Assembly (NCBI GenBank): GCA_013822735.1
Contig: PNKZ01000003.1
Location: 393,800-457,799 of the forward strand
Origin: Pirellula sp.
Lineage (GTDB): Bacteria > Planctomycetota > Planctomycetia > Pirellulales > PNKZ01
Direction: 5' to 3'
DNA: 64,000 bases
The position numbers and the translations under genes were made by a program. Of the stretch, positions 62,193 through 64,000 are shown one piece after another. The first letter of the stretch is position 1, and every line of letters begins with the position of its first letter. The notes beneath the pieces are model-generated. The model was given only the letters and a program-made list of their open reading frames with translations, searched no databases and was not told the DNA's origin.

Positions 62193-63329
62193 ATGGAAAC
62201 TTGGTCAGCACACCAGCTTGTAACCGCCGCGGAACCTTCCCTAGGGCCGGCAATAGCGGAACAGCTTCGACGCTATTCGACACAACTTCGTCGGCAAGAA
62301 CTGCCGGTCATCTTTTCGCTGCAGCATCTCGCGAAGATTACCGGCGTCCAGTATCAAACTTTGCACGATACGGTTCGCCGGCGGAGAGAAGCTGCCAACT
62401 ATCGCATGTACGCCGTCTCCAAGAGATCCGGTGGTCGGCGGTTTATTCACGCCGTTTGCGGCGAGTTGAAAGCGGTTCAGCAGTTCATCAATGCGGAGAT
62501 CCTGCAACGTTGCAAGCCGCATCCGTGCTCCTATGCCTTTCATAGCTCCGGCGGGATACGGCAATGTGCCGCCGCCCACTGTGGCGCACGATGGCTGTTC
62601 CAGTTCGACTTGGCCGACTTCTTTTACGATGTGACGGAAGTCGACGTTTACCGGATCTTTCACGGACTCGGCTATCGACGTCTATTGGCTTTTGAAATGG
62701 CCCGGCTCTGCACGACGACACGCCTTCCCAAGACGTTCTTGCAACTGCCGGCGACTCGTCGTCGCGACCTCACCCAAGTCGGCGACCATGAAGTCGACAG
62801 AATTCGGCCATATCAACGGCATCAGCGAGGAGTACTTCCGCAGGGAGCTCCCTCAAGTCCCATGCTGGCCAATCTCGCGGCTGCCGCGTTGGACTGCACC
62901 ATTACTGAATACGCCGACAACAATGGGCTGGTGTATACGCGTTACGCGGACGACATCACGTTGTCGGCCCGCGACTTGCGATATGACCGAGCGCGAATTC
63001 GCCGTCAGGTTATCAGCATGATTCGAAAGTGCGGCTTTCGTGAAAACCCTAACAAGTGTCGGATAGCCGGGCCTGGGTCGAAAAAGGTCGTTCTGGGCCT
63101 GCTTGTCGACGGAGAATCCCCGAGGGCGTCGAGGGAAACCTACCGCCAAATAGATCGGCTGGTATACGGCGTTCGAAAATTTGGCGGTAAAGCGGCCGCG
63201 GCGCATTTTGGTTTCGAGTCGGAATACGGGTTCCGAAACCATCTAGCCGGTTTGGTCGCGTTTATCAAAAGCGTCGATCTCGATCGGTGGAATGAACTCT
63301 CAGAGGTACTCCGGCACGTGGGCATATAG
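62193..63329 (+). CDS. Retron-type reverse transcriptase
   Basis: GGAG six bases upstream fixes the ATG at 62193. The 378-residue product contains all RT core motifs: WLFQFDLADFFYDV (first catalytic Asp139), GVLPQGAPSSPMLANLAAAA, YTRYADDITLSARD (YADD, 251-254) and ENPNKCRIAGPGSKKVVLGL. Spacing and sequence follow retron RTs such as Ec86 (HSLGYNRL versus FHGLGYRRL). The retron NAxxH motif appears as Cys125-A-A-A-His129 and VTG as V-L-G (300-302). An insertion of about 40 residues (172-213) precedes LPQG. It should copy the adjacent RNA into msDNA. The C-terminal Y region ends LAGLVAFIKSVDLDRWNEL. Confidence 0.92.
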   Translation: METWSAHQLVTAAEPSLGPAIAEQLRRYSTQLRRQELPVIFSLQHLAKITGVQYQTLHDTVRRRREAANYRMYAVSKRSGGRRFIHAVCGELKAVQQFINAEILQRCKPHPCSYAFHSSGGIRQCAAAHCGARWLFQFDLADFFYDVTEVDVYRIFHGLGYRRLLAFEMARLCTTTRLPKTFLQLPATRRRDLTQVGDHEVDRIRPYQRHQRGVLPQGAPSSPMLANLAAAALDCTITEYADNNGLVYTRYADDITLSARDLRYDRARIRRQVISMIRKCGFRENPNKCRIAGPGSKKVVLGLLVDGESPRASRETYRQIDRLVYGVRKFGGKAAAAHFGFESEYGFRNHLAGLVAFIKSVDLDRWNELSEVLRHVGI

Positions 63330-63423
63330 CAAGTGATCGATTGTGGAGACAAATGGTCTGAGCCGTCGGTGATACGTCTTCGGCGGCTCGTTTGTGTTCG
63401 GCTTCACGCGAGCAAAATATACG

Positions 63424-63600
63424 ATGACGCAACTCGTAGCCGAGAACGATGCGCGGCGCGCGTTCACAATCTTTCGACCGGTAGCAATGGCATATGCAAT
63501 CGTCGCGGCTTGGCGGGCAGTTGTTGGCGTATGCCAACTACACGCGAGAAGCCGGAGTGACCGCTGGGTCCAAATAGCGCGGCAGATAGGAACAGCTTAG
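63424..63600 (+). CDS. Possible small protein downstream of RT (58 aa)
   Basis: A frame from ATG 63424 encodes 58 residues with a hydrophobic centre (FTIFRPVAMAYAIVAAWRAV) and a basic tail. It lies 94 bp after the RT gene in the same direction. A one-helix membrane protein is imaginable, but there is no clear ribosome binding site and no family match. Confidence 0.25.
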   Translation: MTQLVAENDARRAFTIFRPVAMAYAIVAAWRAVVGVCQLHARSRSDRWVQIARQIGTA

Positions 63601-63630
63601 AGGCCCGTTCTGCCATCACTTCTCGGGTCA

Positions 63631-63701
63631 CTTCTCAGGCGGGTTCTCAGATGGGTTCCGAGGCAGGCTCTCAGGTGGCTCCGAGGTGGCTTCTCAGGCC
63701 C
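63631..63701. repeat. 12-bp minisatellite
   Basis: Six degenerate tandem units of consensus STTCTCAGGYGG at 63631-63642, 63643-63654, 63655-63666, 63667-63678, 63679-63689 (11 bp) and 63690-63701, with weaker units on both sides. The minus-strand frame reads as a S/T-x-L-R tetrapeptide repeat but has no sign of being a gene. The rest of 63330-63909 shows nothing else I can support except a possible 58-residue frame. Confidence 0.7.
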
Positions 63702-63909
63702 ATTCCTGGGCCGGCCTTCAGACGCCGTTTCTCTTAGCTTGCGAGAGGCCTGTGCGGCTGTTGACGTCATTCTTGCCACTCCCTCCGGCCAGCACCGCTT
63801 CAGCTTCCGCCGGCCGCCCCCGTTTAGAACGGCATATTCTTGTACTCAATCCGGCCCCTGCGTCTAATTCCAACATGAGCATTCACGTTAACTTTTGGAA
63901 TAGAACGGG

Positions 63910-64000
63910 ATGACCAAAATGCAGCAGCGGCGACGCTTTCAATTCCTATTGTTACTCACGGCAATATTGCCGGTCTCTTGGGTAGGAGCGCTGCTGGCTC
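63910..64000 (+). CDS. Start of a possibly secreted protein (cut by window end)
   Basis: A frame begins at ATG 63910 and runs off the window after 30 codons. The product MTKMQQRRRFQFLLLLTAIL continues with PVSWVGALLA, a basic N-terminus followed by a hydrophobic stretch, as in signal peptides or membrane anchors. The upstream sequence GAACGGG is a weak ribosome binding site. Identity cannot be judged from this fragment. Confidence 0.45.
   Translation, partial: MTKMQQRRRFQFLLLLTAILPVSWVGALLA

Noticed and set aside
62193..63329. Group II intron or DGR reverse transcriptase
   Set aside because: There is no maturase X or endonuclease domain, no intron RNA ends and no template/variable repeat pair; sequence blocks fit retron RTs.
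52273..64000. Search for a second copy of the tRNA-Lys 3' end as attR
   Set aside because: No match to the T arm and acceptor end was found by eye, so the element boundary is not placed inside the window.

Overview
The window looks like a chromosomal segment of a planctomycete, probably a Pirellulales-like bacterium. The evidence is gene content: a very large PVC-type CxxCH heme protein, a Tat-exported Gfo/Idh/MocA oxidoreductase, a secreted sulfatase, ThuA-domain and PQQ-propeller secreted proteins, a CE15-type esterase, BatA/DUF58 proteins and a DUF1580 protein, with lipid A genes (lpxD, lpxI, an LpxL-type acyltransferase) showing a Gram-negative envelope. The core part is GC-rich. Several start codons are GTG or TTG with good Shine-Dalgarno sequences.

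Layout, core part (1-52199). 1-2900: BatA-like and DUF58 genes of a MoxR-type locus (no moxR seen), separated by dense REP/BIME-like palindromic repeats. 2883-8484: serC, a TIGR01777 protein, an SMI1/KNR4 gene boxed by a 34-bp inverted repeat, a PfkB kinase, an LpxL-type acyltransferase and cutA. 8503-12335: UbiD-like decarboxylase, a BrkB-like membrane protein and a DUF3445 protein. 12380-18536: an inorganic carbon uptake operon, dabA-dabB plus a third NuoM-like membrane subunit. 18912-40544: mostly exported or membrane proteins (DUF4112, Gfo/Idh/MocA, lipase, LRR, PHP, two-component pair, amino acid permease, PQQ propeller, CE15 esterase, heme protein, sulfatase, HhH protein, SGNH hydrolase, EF-hand protein), with a strikingly palindromic intergenic patch at 35328-35535. 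40583-51993: MIP channel, lpxI-lpxD, a phosphatase, sdhCAB, a single-domain response regulator, a second ThuA protein and an HD-GYP-like protein with a degenerate HD pair.

Layout, accessory part (52200-64000). A tRNA-Lys(CTT) gene is followed 120 bp later by a tyrosine recombinase. From there the content changes to an integrated element: integrase, DUF1580 (excisionase-like) gene, three unrecognised proteins, a CHC2/Toprim primase-like protein, a RepA-like hexameric ATPase, a GC-rich hairpin block (possible replication origin), then a retron-like unit. The int - small DNA-binding protein - primase - RepA order resembles phage satellites and other self-replicating integrative elements. The far attachment site is not in the window.

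Most interesting system: 60789-63329. A protein with a phosphoribosyltransferase-like PRPP loop and a C-terminal winged helix is followed by about 210 bp of hairpin-rich DNA and then a retron-type reverse transcriptase with YADD. The spacer has a TTTAGC context, several stem-loops and a possible a1/a2 pairing, all expected of a retron msr-msd RNA. I read this as a tripartite retron (PRTase effector + ncRNA + RT), probably an anti-phage cargo of the element. The RT departs from the classical NAxxH and VTG signatures (CAAAH and VLG) and carries an insertion of about 40 residues before the LPQGAPSSP motif.
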